24,500 nt of DNA from NCBI GenBank assembly GCA_007131625.1, contig SLQC01000224.1, forward strand, positions 1 to 24,500, in the 5' to 3' direction. The notes beneath the pieces were generated by a model, which ran no database searches, was not told where the DNA came from, and worked only from the letters and a program-made list of their open reading frames with translations. Both the position numbers and the translations under genes were made by a program. This stretch comes from Balneolales bacterium (GTDB taxonomy: Bacteria > Bacteroidota > Rhodothermia > Balneolales > Natronogracilivirgulaceae). Positions 1-7,955 of the stretch are shown one piece after another. Each line of letters begins with the position of its first letter. Position 1 is the first letter of the stretch.

Positions 1-933
1 AATCTGGTACCCCCACGACAGATCATAGGGATGCTCGGCCAACGGCAAAAGTTCGATATGAGTATAGCCAAGGTCTCGGACATAGGGAACAAGGTCATCA
101 GCCAGCTCGCGATAGGTCATAAAGCCTGTCGGTACCATCTCATTTTTTTTCCAGGAACCGAGGTGCACTTCGTAGATGGACATAGGTGCGTCGAAGTTTT
201 TGTGTCTTTTTCGGAGCCAGTCTTCATCATTCCACTGAAATGATCCGAACTTCTTGACGATCGATGCGTTTCTGGGCCGCAACTCAGAGTAAAAACCATA
301 CGGATCAGCCTTGAGCAACGGCATGTCCTGTCCATGAACGGCAATTTCGTATTTATAACTGTTCCCTTCGGTGATTCCGGGAATAAATATCTCCCACAAC
401 CCCTGTTCGTGATATTTTCGCATCAGATGCCGCCGGCCATCCCATTCGTTAAACGAGCCGACCACACTCACCCGTTTGGCCGCCGGGGCTGTCACAACAA
501 ACCGTGTTCCCTCCACATCCCCTATTTTCATCAAATGTGCCCCCATCCATTCGTATGCTTTTCTATGGGTCCCTTCACCCCAGAGCTGAAGATCAAAGTC
601 GGTTAGCGTGGGACCGAACGCATAAGGGTCCGAGATGGTGTATTTCTCACCTTCATATGTAATAATCTCCAATTGGTATGCAGGAGCTTTGGAAAGTTCC
701 TTAAAAAAAACTTCAAACACGCCTCCATCACTGATTCTGGTCATCTCATGATAGGATGGCGTATCATCATACCATATATTTACGGCCTCTGCGTTAGGCT
801 GCAGGGTACGTATGACAATACCCTTTTTATTTCCTTTTTTTACGGAATGCGGACCCAGAATTGAAAATGGATCAGAGTGCTCAGCCTTCTCCAGCGCTGA
901 GATAATTTCTTGATTTAAAATTTTCTGTTTCAC
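1..933 (-). CDS. glgB: 1,4-alpha-glucan branching enzyme, N-terminal 311 residues (cut by window edge)
   Basis: This enzyme makes alpha-1,6 branches in glycogen in the cytoplasm. Only the N-terminal part is in the window. Translation begins at a GTG (931-933); an in-frame TAA lies two codons upstream and no other start codon occurs before the conserved region. The first residues contain SDPFSILGPH, typical of the N-terminal GlgB domain. A carbohydrate-binding module 48 follows at about residues 115-200 (RFVVTAPAAKRVSVVGSFNEW, slightly varied). The GH13 barrel opens with SIYEVHLGSW at about residue 245. The last residues, HIELLPLAEHPYDLSWGYQ, are GH13 conserved region I of branching enzymes. 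The catalytic residues would lie beyond the window. A TATAAT hexamer sits directly before the GTG, but I see no well-spaced -35. Transcription is divergent from the LolC/E-like gene. Identification is firm; the start is likely but uses a rare codon. Confidence 0.95.
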   Translation of the reverse strand, partial: MKQKILNQEIISALEKAEHSDPFSILGPHSVKKGNKKGIVIRTLQPNAEAVNIWYDDTPSYHEMTRISDGGVFEVFFKELSKAPAYQLEIITYEGEKYTISDPYAFGPTLTDFDLQLWGEGTHRKAYEWMGAHLMKIGDVEGTRFVVTAPAAKRVSVVGSFNEWDGRRHLMRKYHEQGLWEIFIPGITEGNSYKYEIAVHGQDMPLLKADPYGFYSELRPRNASIVKKFGSFQWNDEDWLRKRHKNFDAPMSIYEVHLGSWKKNEMVPTGFMTYRELADDLVPYVRDLGYTHIELLPLAEHPYDLSWGYQI

Positions 934-1013
934 AGATTATATTTTCGCAGGACGTTTGAACATTGTCAAGTAAAATACAAAGAATTACACTAAAATTAAC
1001 CGGATTCATACCT

Positions 1014-1041
1014 TTGACATTTTCTTCTATTTTAGTAATAA
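1014..1041 (+). promoter_or_regulatory. Possible sigma-70-like promoter of the LolC/E-like gene
   Basis: A perfect TTGACA (1014-1019) is followed after 16 bases by TAATAA (1036-1041), only a partial match to a -10 box. It would give a leader of about 24 bases before the ATG at 1072. Bacteroidota promoters usually follow a different consensus (TTG near -33, TAnnTTTG near -7), which I do not see here, so this is weak. Confidence 0.25.
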
Positions 1042-1071
1042 GCCATCGGTATTTCAACGATATCACAACTG

Positions 1072-2304
1072 ATGAAGGCAACAACTCTCATAGCCAATAG
1101 GTATCTGTTCTCCAGGAAACATGTTTCACTGATCACAACCCTGACCATGATCAGTATAAGCGGGGTGACGGTCGGAACCGCTCTATTGATTGTAGTCCTG
1201 TCTGTCTTCAACGGTTTTTTTGATATAATCAAAAGCATGTTGTTGTCAAACGACCCCGATCTGCGGATCGAAGCCGTTGAAGGCCGCTCCTTTCTGCATA
1301 CGAATGATATCGACAGCACACTTGCCGGGATTTCCGAAATTTCGGTACAGTCTCCCTATATCCAGGGAAAAGTACTGGTCGCCCACCGCGGCCGGAGGGA
1401 CCAGGTAGTGCTGGTTAAAGGAATAGACCCTGAACGATTTGCTCAATTTGCCGATATGGAAGCGTTGCTTACGGCGGGCGGGCTAGATCTTGCAGTGCAC
1501 AACCAGAAACCGGGCGTAATGCTGTCTGACCCTCTCAGCCGCAGTTTGCGCCTGAACATTGGTGACGATGTCGCTTTACTAAGTGCCGCCGGCATGCAAC
1601 GAGCGCTGACACAGTTTACTGGTCCCCGGGTAAGCCGGTTTGAAGTGCGCGGTATCTATAGTTTGCAGCAAGTGATTGACGAACCGGTCATCTATATTGA
1701 TATTCACGCCGCCCAGCGTCTGTTCGATCAGCGAAATCACATATCAGGCATCGATATCAGCCTCCATGATCATGAAAAAGCCAATATAATCCGAAATCAG
1801 TTACATCAGAAACTGGGGGATGAATTTATTGTACAGACCTGGTACGATCTGCAGCGACCATTGTATGACGTAATGAATCTCGAAAAGTGGGGGGCCTATT
1901 TCATACTGATGATTATAGTAATTGTCGCTGTATTGAATATCGTCGGTTCACTGACAATGATCGTGATACAAAAACAGAGGGATATCGGACTTCTTCGTTC
2001 GCTCGGTTTCCGCAAGAAGGACATTATGACGATATTTTTTAAACAGGGATGGTATATCGGGTTGATCGGCTGTCTACTCGGCGGTTCTGCGGGACTTCTA
2101 CTCTGTTATCTGCAAGACACATATGGACTTGTTCGACTTGCCGGAGCCGAGTCGTTTATCATCACCGCCTATCCGGTGCAAATTCTATGGCGCGATATAA
2201 CTTTAGTTTTAGGCGGAAGCATGTTATTGTGCCTGATTGCAAGCTGGTATCCGGCGGTCCGGGCTTCATCTATTCATCCGGCCGATGCAGTCCGGAATGA
2301 ATAG
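1072..2304 (+). CDS. LolC/LolE-type ABC transporter permease (lipoprotein release)
   Basis: This 410-residue inner-membrane protein belongs to the LolC/LolE branch of the FtsX/MacB permeases. These extract outer-membrane lipoproteins from the inner membrane and pass them to LolA. It has the family layout: helix 1 at about residues 21-45, a large periplasmic MacB-like domain at about 46-270, then three helices at about 275-299, 326-347 and 375-393. The cytoplasmic loop KQRDIGLLRSLGFRKKDI (301-318) is the coupling region characteristic of FtsX-domain permeases, and the C-terminus ASSIHPADAVRNE is also typical. No LolD ATPase gene is adjacent, so its partner must lie elsewhere. Many Bacteroidota have one LolC/E-like subunit rather than separate C and E proteins; which arrangement applies here cannot be told. 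No Shine-Dalgarno is visible. A LolA-like chaperone is encoded at 17976-18698. Confidence 0.88.
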   Translation: MKATTLIANRYLFSRKHVSLITTLTMISISGVTVGTALLIVVLSVFNGFFDIIKSMLLSNDPDLRIEAVEGRSFLHTNDIDSTLAGISEISVQSPYIQGKVLVAHRGRRDQVVLVKGIDPERFAQFADMEALLTAGGLDLAVHNQKPGVMLSDPLSRSLRLNIGDDVALLSAAGMQRALTQFTGPRVSRFEVRGIYSLQQVIDEPVIYIDIHAAQRLFDQRNHISGIDISLHDHEKANIIRNQLHQKLGDEFIVQTWYDLQRPLYDVMNLEKWGAYFILMIIVIVAVLNIVGSLTMIVIQKQRDIGLLRSLGFRKKDIMTIFFKQGWYIGLIGCLLGGSAGLLLCYLQDTYGLVRLAGAESFIITAYPVQILWRDITLVLGGSMLLCLIASWYPAVRASSIHPADAVRNE

Positions 2305-2396
2305 GTTACCGGTACAGGGTGGCAGATTGCTTTGGTGTATAATAAACTTTGCATTCCTGCACTTTACAAACAGCTCACCTTGAAGACTTTCGGCTG

Positions 2397-4076
2397 TTAT
2401 TCGTTGTAACTGTCGGGCAGATCATTTTCGTACAGTACCACATCTCCCTCTACCAATTCGGTTCGCAGCCGATCATTCGCTTCAAAAAGTGTGTCAACGA
2501 CCGTGATCCGCTGTTCGTCGAAGCCACCCTGCTTCAGTCCCTCATAAACCGGCTCGGTTTGCTGCCTTCCGATCAAATAGATGTGGTCAGGAGCTTTTTT
2601 TGCCATCCATAAACCGAATTCTCTGTTTTCTTCCTCCTGACGGTCGCCCAACTCTATCATACCCGGAGTAACGACAAATTTCCGGCCGCTTTCAAAGGAG
2701 CAGAGTACGGAAATGGCATTTTTTGCTCCTATCGGATTGGAGTTGAACGCATCGTCGATAATCAACACGCCATTTTGTTTTTTTAGCTCCAGACGGTGTT
2801 CCACCGGTTTGACTTTTCGAAGCGCCACTTTAATTGTGGGAAGCCGCAATCCCGCCATAAGTCCGACCCCGGCGGCAAGTAAAGCATTCCGGACACTGTG
2901 TTCGCCCAAATGGGACATGACGATCTGTTCTGGCCCTTTTGTCCCCGCCGGTTGCTCCCCGGGAAACAGATGCTGTTCGCTCAGCAGGATCTGAAACGAG
3001 CAGCCATTTTCATCATAAGTGATATTACGAGCGATGAGGTGATTGTATTCTTCTTCAAGTCCGGCAAATAGCACGTCGATATCTTTCCTGCCGGCCATAG
3101 AGCGGACTTTCGGGTCGTCTCCGTTGAGTACGGCGATTCCACCGGTTTTGACATACTGCATCAATGCTCCTTTTGTGCGGGCTATAGCCTCAAGCGATCC
3201 GAAGCTCTCGAGATGTGCGATGCCGACATTGGTGACGACGGCGATATCCGGACGTGCAATCCGGCACAGTTCATCGATATTACCCTCATACCGGGCGCCC
3301 ATTTCCAGAATCAATACCTGATCAGACGGCTGCAGGTCATGGTTGATCACCTTACAGATCCCCATCGGCGTATTGTAACTTCCGGGTGTGGTGCATACCC
3401 GAAACCGCTCTTTGAGTACCGCATCAATCAAAAACTTTGTGCTGGTTTTTCCATAACTACCGGTGATCGCTATAACTTTAAGGCTGGACATCGACTGGAG
3501 CTTATTTCGGGCCATCCGTATGTATCGAAATTGGACAAGATTCTCCAGCGGATGGACGATTCCGGCCGCCAGAAACAACAGCCAGGGCAATAACAGATCA
3601 GCCAAAACCCAGACATAAATCAGGATATAAATATCCGGGAACAGTGGCCCGATTGAAAAGGCGTAAGCTGTCCCCAGAAGCGGAATCCATGCGGCCAATA
3701 CAATGAAAACCAATGTCAGTCGCTTCATCCTTGCTGTAAAAACAAGTGGTTTTTTAACTTTCGATCCGTGAAAACGGGCAATCGATCCAAACCAGAAAGC
3801 CGAGAAGATAAACAGGGCAACCGCCACCGCTGTGGTGGTGAAGTACGGTTCCAGATAATAGCGCCCGACCATTGCGGCCAGGATCAACGCCAGATGAGGA
3901 ACCGAAACCAGAATGGTGTTCCAGTGTCCGGCCAGCCATTTTGTAAACTCGTTAAATTTGTAACCGTGCTGCTGAAAAATATGCAGGAGATACATACCCC
4001 TGTACAGTCCATGTCGAAGCATGAGAAAGACAAATACCCAGCATAAAATTTCTATAGCGGTGTAATACCAGCTCAA
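2397..4076 (-). CDS. MurF-like Mur ligase with N-terminal membrane domain
   Basis: This 559-residue protein fuses a membrane domain of about 190 residues to a complete Mur ligase. Hydrophobic helices lie at about residues 4-21, 54-72, 80-98, 118-140 and 148-173. The ligase part has the ATP-binding loop GSYGKTSTK (206-214), EMGARYEGNI (258-267), NVGIAHLESFGS (283-294), the EHRLE segment (426-430) and DDAFNSNP (441-448). These match MurF, which adds D-Ala-D-Ala to UDP-MurNAc-tripeptide. MurF is normally soluble, about 450 residues, and encoded in the division/cell wall cluster; this gene stands alone. It also has SYNTPMG (233-239) where classical MurF has a LNNxIG-type motif, so a related ligase reaction is possible. 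The start is a TTG: an in-frame TAA lies three codons upstream, and the next ATG (codon 19) would remove most of helix 1. It converges on the LolC/E-like gene. Confidence 0.85.
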   Translation of the reverse strand: MSWYYTAIEILCWVFVFLMLRHGLYRGMYLLHIFQQHGYKFNEFTKWLAGHWNTILVSVPHLALILAAMVGRYYLEPYFTTTAVAVALFIFSAFWFGSIARFHGSKVKKPLVFTARMKRLTLVFIVLAAWIPLLGTAYAFSIGPLFPDIYILIYVWVLADLLLPWLLFLAAGIVHPLENLVQFRYIRMARNKLQSMSSLKVIAITGSYGKTSTKFLIDAVLKERFRVCTTPGSYNTPMGICKVINHDLQPSDQVLILEMGARYEGNIDELCRIARPDIAVVTNVGIAHLESFGSLEAIARTKGALMQYVKTGGIAVLNGDDPKVRSMAGRKDIDVLFAGLEEEYNHLIARNITYDENGCSFQILLSEQHLFPGEQPAGTKGPEQIVMSHLGEHSVRNALLAAGVGLMAGLRLPTIKVALRKVKPVEHRLELKKQNGVLIIDDAFNSNPIGAKNAISVLCSFESGRKFVVTPGMIELGDRQEEENREFGLWMAKKAPDHIYLIGRQQTEPVYEGLKQGGFDEQRITVVDTLFEANDRLRTELVEGDVVLYENDLPDSYNE

Positions 4077-4130
4077 TTGTTGCTCTTATGTAATTTGTAA
4101 ATGGTTAACTTTAGAGAGAAACTTGCGCGT

Positions 4131-4158
4131 AATATACCAAGATCTGTTATCTTGTCAG
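4131..4158 (-). promoter_or_regulatory. Putative promoter with spacer dyad, upstream of the MurF-like gene
   Basis: Read on the minus strand, CTGACA (4153-4158) and TATATT (4131-4136) are separated by 16 bases, a good sigma-70-like arrangement. The spacer holds a perfect 6-base inverted repeat with a 5-base centre, CAAGAT-N5-ATCTTG (4138-4154), which overlaps the end of the -35 box. A dyad in this position often marks a repressor or MerR-type operator. It would give a leader of about 48 bases before the TTG start. Sequence pattern only; no regulator is evident nearby. Confidence 0.35.
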
Positions 4159-4203
4159 TCACTCTTTCTGAAGGATTGTTTCGCAAAAAGAAGCGATTAT
4201 CCA

Positions 4204-4302
4204 ATGAAAAAACCATTACGAATGTTTTCGACACGCGGGTGCATGATTAAGCACATGGTTGCTCCAAGTGTCCTTATGAATCAGAATAAATTAAACAGAT
4301 GA
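4204..4302 (+). CDS. Possible 32-residue leader ORF overlapping the nucleotidyltransferase start
   Basis: A small ORF begins MKKPLRMFSTRG and ends with a TGA that overlaps the ATG of the following gene in an ATGA arrangement. It is basic and methionine-rich, with five methionines in 32 residues. The 4-base overlap is the form seen in translationally coupled genes and leader peptides, but an ORF this short can arise by chance. There is no Shine-Dalgarno, and I recognise no family. Confidence 0.2.
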   Translation: MKKPLRMFSTRGCMIKHMVAPSVLMNQNKLNR

Positions 4303-5318
4303 AACTTATTATTCCAATGGCCGGTCGCGGTACCCGGCTGCGTCCTCACTCACTGACAACGCCCAAACCACTTTTACCAGTAGCCGGCCCCATTCTGATT
4401 GAGCGGATCATTCAGTCTTTTATTGAATCACTTGACAGTGAACTAACGGAAATTGGTTTTGTACTTGGAGATTTTGGACAGGAAGTTGAGGTACGTCTTG
4501 CAAAGATGACCCGTGACTTTGGTGCCAATCCGGCTTTCTACTATCAGAATCAGGCGCTCGGAACCGCACATGCTGTTCACTGTGCTGCCGGATCCCTCGC
4601 CGGTGAAGTAATCGTTGCATTTGCCGACACACTTTTTGAAGTCGGAGGACGAATAAATTTGGAAGAAGCCGACAGTGTCATTTGGCTGAAAAAGGTGGCG
4701 AATCCATCATCTTATGGTGTTGCGGTGATCGACGATGGGCGAATCACACGTTTCATCGAGAAACCGAAGGAGCCAATTTCCGATATGGCCATAATTGGTG
4801 TCTACTATTTCCGCGACGGCGAACGATTGAAAAATGAGCTTGCGTACCTGATGGAAAACGATATTCGCGGCCATAAAAATGAATTCGACCTCACCGACGC
4901 CATCGACCGGCTACTGAAACAGGGTGCGGTCTTCAAGGCTGCCGATGTCGATCAGTGGCTCGACTTCGGCACTATTCCCGCCTGGATCTCCTCTACTAAG
5001 GCAGTTCTGAACCGCATGCCAAACCGTGAAGCTGATGCCGGGCGCTTTCCCGGCTCCCAAATTATCCCACCATGTTATATTGGCCGCGATGTGCGTATCG
5101 AAAACAGCACCGTCGGTCCATACGCTTGCATTGGAAACGGATGCACAATCAAAAAAAGCCAAATTCGGGAAAGCATCATCCGGGAAGATGCTGTAATCGT
5201 CGACTCAAAACTGGATCACAGCACTATAGGCATTGCCGTCAATGTCGATTCCTGCGAACATGAAATACATGTCGGCGACCACTCCAGAGTTGGTGGTTCG
5301 CTGAAGTCGGCCGAGTAA
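4299..5318 (+). CDS. Sugar-phosphate nucleotidyltransferase with left-handed beta-helix tail
   Basis: This predicted cytoplasmic enzyme of 339 residues transfers a nucleotide to a sugar-1-phosphate, giving an NDP-sugar. The N-terminal Rossmann domain has the signature IPMAGRGTRLRPHS (5-18) with TPKPLLPVAG (21-30). It also has QALGTAHAV (85-93) for base recognition, FADTLF (108-113) for metal and phosphate, EKP (154-156) and WLDFGT (220-225). From about residue 255 the sequence turns into hexapeptide-like turns (CYIGRDVRIENSTVGPYACI), a short left-handed beta-helix. The architecture resembles glucose-1-phosphate thymidylyltransferase-like and GlmU-like proteins; the sugar and the nucleotide cannot be read from the sequence. 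No sugar pathway genes are adjacent. A cell-wall, LPS or glycogen precursor role is possible, but proximity to the Mur ligase is the only hint. Confidence 0.85.
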   Translation: MKLIIPMAGRGTRLRPHSLTTPKPLLPVAGPILIERIIQSFIESLDSELTEIGFVLGDFGQEVEVRLAKMTRDFGANPAFYYQNQALGTAHAVHCAAGSLAGEVIVAFADTLFEVGGRINLEEADSVIWLKKVANPSSYGVAVIDDGRITRFIEKPKEPISDMAIIGVYYFRDGERLKNELAYLMENDIRGHKNEFDLTDAIDRLLKQGAVFKAADVDQWLDFGTIPAWISSTKAVLNRMPNREADAGRFPGSQIIPPCYIGRDVRIENSTVGPYACIGNGCTIKKSQIRESIIREDAVIVDSKLDHSTIGIAVNVDSCEHEIHVGDHSRVGGSLKSAE

Positions 5319-5416
5319 CTTGTACGCTTCCAATCACATCCCGAATTGCTACTTCATAAACCGGTTTGCAACATATCTTTCTTCGGAATATCACTTATGC
5401 TGCAGGTAAAACCCAT

Positions 5417-6364
5417 TCAGTCCTTCCTGCTGTCCCGATAGGCCTGGTGATGTTCGATGTGTGCTTTCTCCGGTTCCAGGTGGATTGTAACGATGACATT
5501 GCCCCCAAGTTCGTCTATCAATTTCCTTTCCAGAATTGTAGCCTCGCGATGCGCCTCTTCGAGATCGATACCTGCCTCAAAAAGTGCATGGAACTCCACC
5601 CACATGGTATTGCCGGTACTACGGTGGCGCAAATCATGCCATTCCAAAAACTTCCCTTTTTTTTCCCTATCGAGAACCGAACGTATCCTGATATCGGTCT
5701 CATCATCACTCTGATCCATCAATCCGGTTGCGGCATATCTGAGCAGCTTGTACCCTTCGAAAGAAATATATAATGCAATTGCGATGGCGACCAGGGCGTC
5801 CAGAAAAAGATAGCCGGTTCTGGATATTAGAACCAAAGTGACCAAGACTCCGGCGCTTGTATATACATCGGTCAGGGTATGCTTTCCGTTACCGATAAGG
5901 ACCATGTTCTTTTCCTTTTTCCCGGTTCTGACCAGAAATACTCCGAGTACCAGATTGATCATGGCTGACAGGAATACAATTCCAGCTCCCGTTTCCAGAT
6001 TAACCACTTCGATGCCAATGATCAAACTCTTCACCGACTGGTAACAGATAGTAAGTGCAGCAATCAATATCAGCATACCCTCGGCGCCGACCGAAAAAAA
6101 ACCTATGCGCTCATGTCCATAGAGATGGTCCCGGTCAGGCGGTTTCTGACTAAACCAGATGCCGAATGTCGAAAAACCGACTGCAAACATGTGTACGAAA
6201 CTCTCGGCAGCATCCGACAACACGCTGTTCGCTCCGGTATGAAGCCAGGCAGCGATTTTGATTGTGAATACCACTACCGATACCATCAAACTGATGCGAA
6301 TTGCCCGGTCACTTCTGCTTCTACCCAAAAGTGTTACCGTTTGCGGTTTATTTTTTTTCGACAT
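5417..6364 (-). CDS. Cation diffusion facilitator (CDF) family metal efflux transporter
   Basis: This 315-residue protein exports divalent metal ions across the inner membrane in exchange for protons. It has the CDF layout: about six helices up to residue 205, then a cytoplasmic ferredoxin-like domain. The helix-2 segment is ANSVLSDAAESFVHMF (45-60), and the next loop holds PPDRDHLYGHERIGFFS (75-91). Helix 5 holds KHTLTDVYTSAG (161-172). By alignment with YiiP-type CDFs, the transport-site ligands would be E54, H58, H162 and D166. The C-terminal domain has histidines (WHDLRHRS, VEFHALF, TIHLEP) suited to the regulatory metal sites. The first pair, E-x3-H, departs from the common D/H-x3-D, so the metal (Zn, Mn, Fe, Co or Cd) should not be assumed. 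It is transcribed divergently from the CCA-adding enzyme gene. Confidence 0.92.
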   Translation of the reverse strand: MSKKNKPQTVTLLGRSRSDRAIRISLMVSVVVFTIKIAAWLHTGANSVLSDAAESFVHMFAVGFSTFGIWFSQKPPDRDHLYGHERIGFFSVGAEGMLILIAALTICYQSVKSLIIGIEVVNLETGAGIVFLSAMINLVLGVFLVRTGKKEKNMVLIGNGKHTLTDVYTSAGVLVTLVLISRTGYLFLDALVAIAIALYISFEGYKLLRYAATGLMDQSDDETDIRIRSVLDREKKGKFLEWHDLRHRSTGNTMWVEFHALFEAGIDLEEAHREATILERKLIDELGGNVIVTIHLEPEKAHIEHHQAYRDSRKD

Positions 6365-6419
6365 CAGAAGCCGGGGAATATTATTAGAGATACGGAGAAA
6401 CAGTCCGCCTTAAAGTAAA

Positions 6420-7955
6420 ATGATCATTATCTTTGGAAATGTAAACCACAGACAGGGAAGACATTCGGGAAGATATTCCCGGAGTTTCAACATAATAATC
6501 TTTTTTAAACTATTGCAGGATCTACATCACTCATATAAACAGCTTTTCAGCGAGATTTCAACCGCCTCATCGGAAATCAATCAAAAAATCTATGTGATCG
6601 GCGGATTTGTCCGGGACTACTATCTGAACAGATTGTCATCCGACGGAGGTTATGACATTGACCTGGTAACGATTGGATCGGGGATCCGGGTGGCCAAAGC
6701 GGTAGCCGAGCGGCTCGGCACCAATAAAATCGCCGTCTATCGGCGTTTTGGGACGGCACAGGTGACCTGGAATAATTTTGTGCTCGAGTTTGTCGGCGCC
6801 CGTAAGGAGAGTTACCGGTCTGATTCACGTAAACCTTCTGTGGAAGACGGAACATTGGAAAATGACCAGTTTCGTAGGGATTTTACCATTAATGCACTCT
6901 CATGGTCGCTCAACCCCGATGATTTCGGCCGTCTGAGTGACCCATTCAACGGCTTGAAGGATCTGGAGGAGCGGATTATCCGAACACCAGTCGACCCTGA
7001 ACAGACTTTCAGCGACGATCCGCTGAGAATGATGCGGGCGGCTCGTTTTGCCACTCAGCTCCATTTCAACATCGAATCTAAAACGCGACAAGCCATTGAA
7101 ACAATGGCTCATCGGCTAGAAATTGTCTCCAAAGAACGGATAACCGACGAACTTAACAAGATTATGGCAAGTGACCAGCCGTCGGTAGGATTCAGCCTGC
7201 TTTTTGAAACCGGACTGCTTGCACAATTTCTACCGGAGCTGTGCGCGCTTCATGGAGTAGACGAGGTGCAGGGTCAGCGTCACAAGGATAACTTCTGGCA
7301 CACCCTCAAGGTTTTAGACAATGTGGCGTTAGTCTCTGACAACATTTGGCTGCGATGGGCGGCACTGCTTCACGATATTGCCAAGCCTGCTACAAAACGA
7401 TTACATCCCCAACACGGTTGGACATTTCACGGCCATGATGCGCTCGGCGCACAGATGGTACCCAAAATTTTTCGCCGGCTTGGCCTTCCGCTGGACGAGC
7501 GAATGAAATATGTCAAGAAACTGGTTCGACTTCATCTTCGTCCCATCGCCCTGGTCGATGAAATTGTGACCGACAGCGCCATCCGACGTCTGATTTTCGA
7601 TGCAGGCGATCATATTGACGACCTCATCATGCTTTGCCGGGCCGATATCACCAGCAAAAACTACCGTAAGATTAAACAATATCTACGGAATTTTGATCAT
7701 GTGGAGCAGCGCATCGTCGAGGTGGAAAAAAAAGACCGGATTCGCAATTGGCGGCCCCCGGTTGACGGAACCGACATTATGAAAATTTGTGGCACAGGAC
7801 CGGGTCCGGTCGTTGGACAAATCAAAAGTGCCATCGAAGAGGCGATTCTCGATGGTAACATTCCGAATTCACGGGAAGCAGCGCTGGAGTATCTGCATGA
7901 AATCAAAAACAATTACAAAAAAGAACATCCCACGAAATCATTGAAGAGACTGTAA
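6420..7955 (+). CDS. cca: CCA-adding tRNA nucleotidyltransferase with HD domain
   Basis: This enzyme adds or repairs the 3' CCA end of tRNAs. The class II nucleotidyltransferase head has GGFVRDYYL (61-69), the catalytic pair D79 and D81 in YDIDLV, and RRDFTINAL (152-160). The DDPLR motif (199-203) is typical of nucleotide selection in CCA-type enzymes. An HD domain follows, with H294 (FWHTLKV) and H318-D319 (LLHDIAK), as in HD-type CCA enzymes with phosphatase activity. A poly(A) polymerase role is less likely. The ATG used here gives an N-terminal extension of about 31 residues rich in basic and hydrophobic residues. An in-frame TTG at 6513 would start closer to the usual family length, so the true start is uncertain. 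The stop overlaps the ispE ATG by one base (TAATG), so the two are probably co-transcribed. Confidence 0.9.
   Translation: MIIIFGNVNHRQGRHSGRYSRSFNIIIFFKLLQDLHHSYKQLFSEISTASSEINQKIYVIGGFVRDYYLNRLSSDGGYDIDLVTIGSGIRVAKAVAERLGTNKIAVYRRFGTAQVTWNNFVLEFVGARKESYRSDSRKPSVEDGTLENDQFRRDFTINALSWSLNPDDFGRLSDPFNGLKDLEERIIRTPVDPEQTFSDDPLRMMRAARFATQLHFNIESKTRQAIETMAHRLEIVSKERITDELNKIMASDQPSVGFSLLFETGLLAQFLPELCALHGVDEVQGQRHKDNFWHTLKVLDNVALVSDNIWLRWAALLHDIAKPATKRLHPQHGWTFHGHDALGAQMVPKIFRRLGLPLDERMKYVKKLVRLHLRPIALVDEIVTDSAIRRLIFDAGDHIDDLIMLCRADITSKNYRKIKQYLRNFDHVEQRIVEVEKKDRIRNWRPPVDGTDIMKICGTGPGPVVGQIKSAIEEAILDGNIPNSREAALEYLHEIKNNYKKEHPTKSLKRL

Noticed and set aside
881..1084. Small minus-strand frame around the glgB start
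   Set aside because: It overlaps glgB in another frame and has no conserved features; the GTG-started frame carries the clear GlgB sequence.
2369..2398. Inverted repeat AACAGC-N18-GCTGTT at the convergent ends of the LolC/E and Mur ligase genes, considered as a bidirectional terminator
   Set aside because: The stem is only six base pairs with a long loop and no T-run, so a terminator is not supported.
5352..5370. AAACCGGTTT palindrome between the converging nucleotidyltransferase and CDF genes
   Set aside because: It has no loop and no T-tract, so it is not a terminator, and it has no second copy that would suggest an operator.
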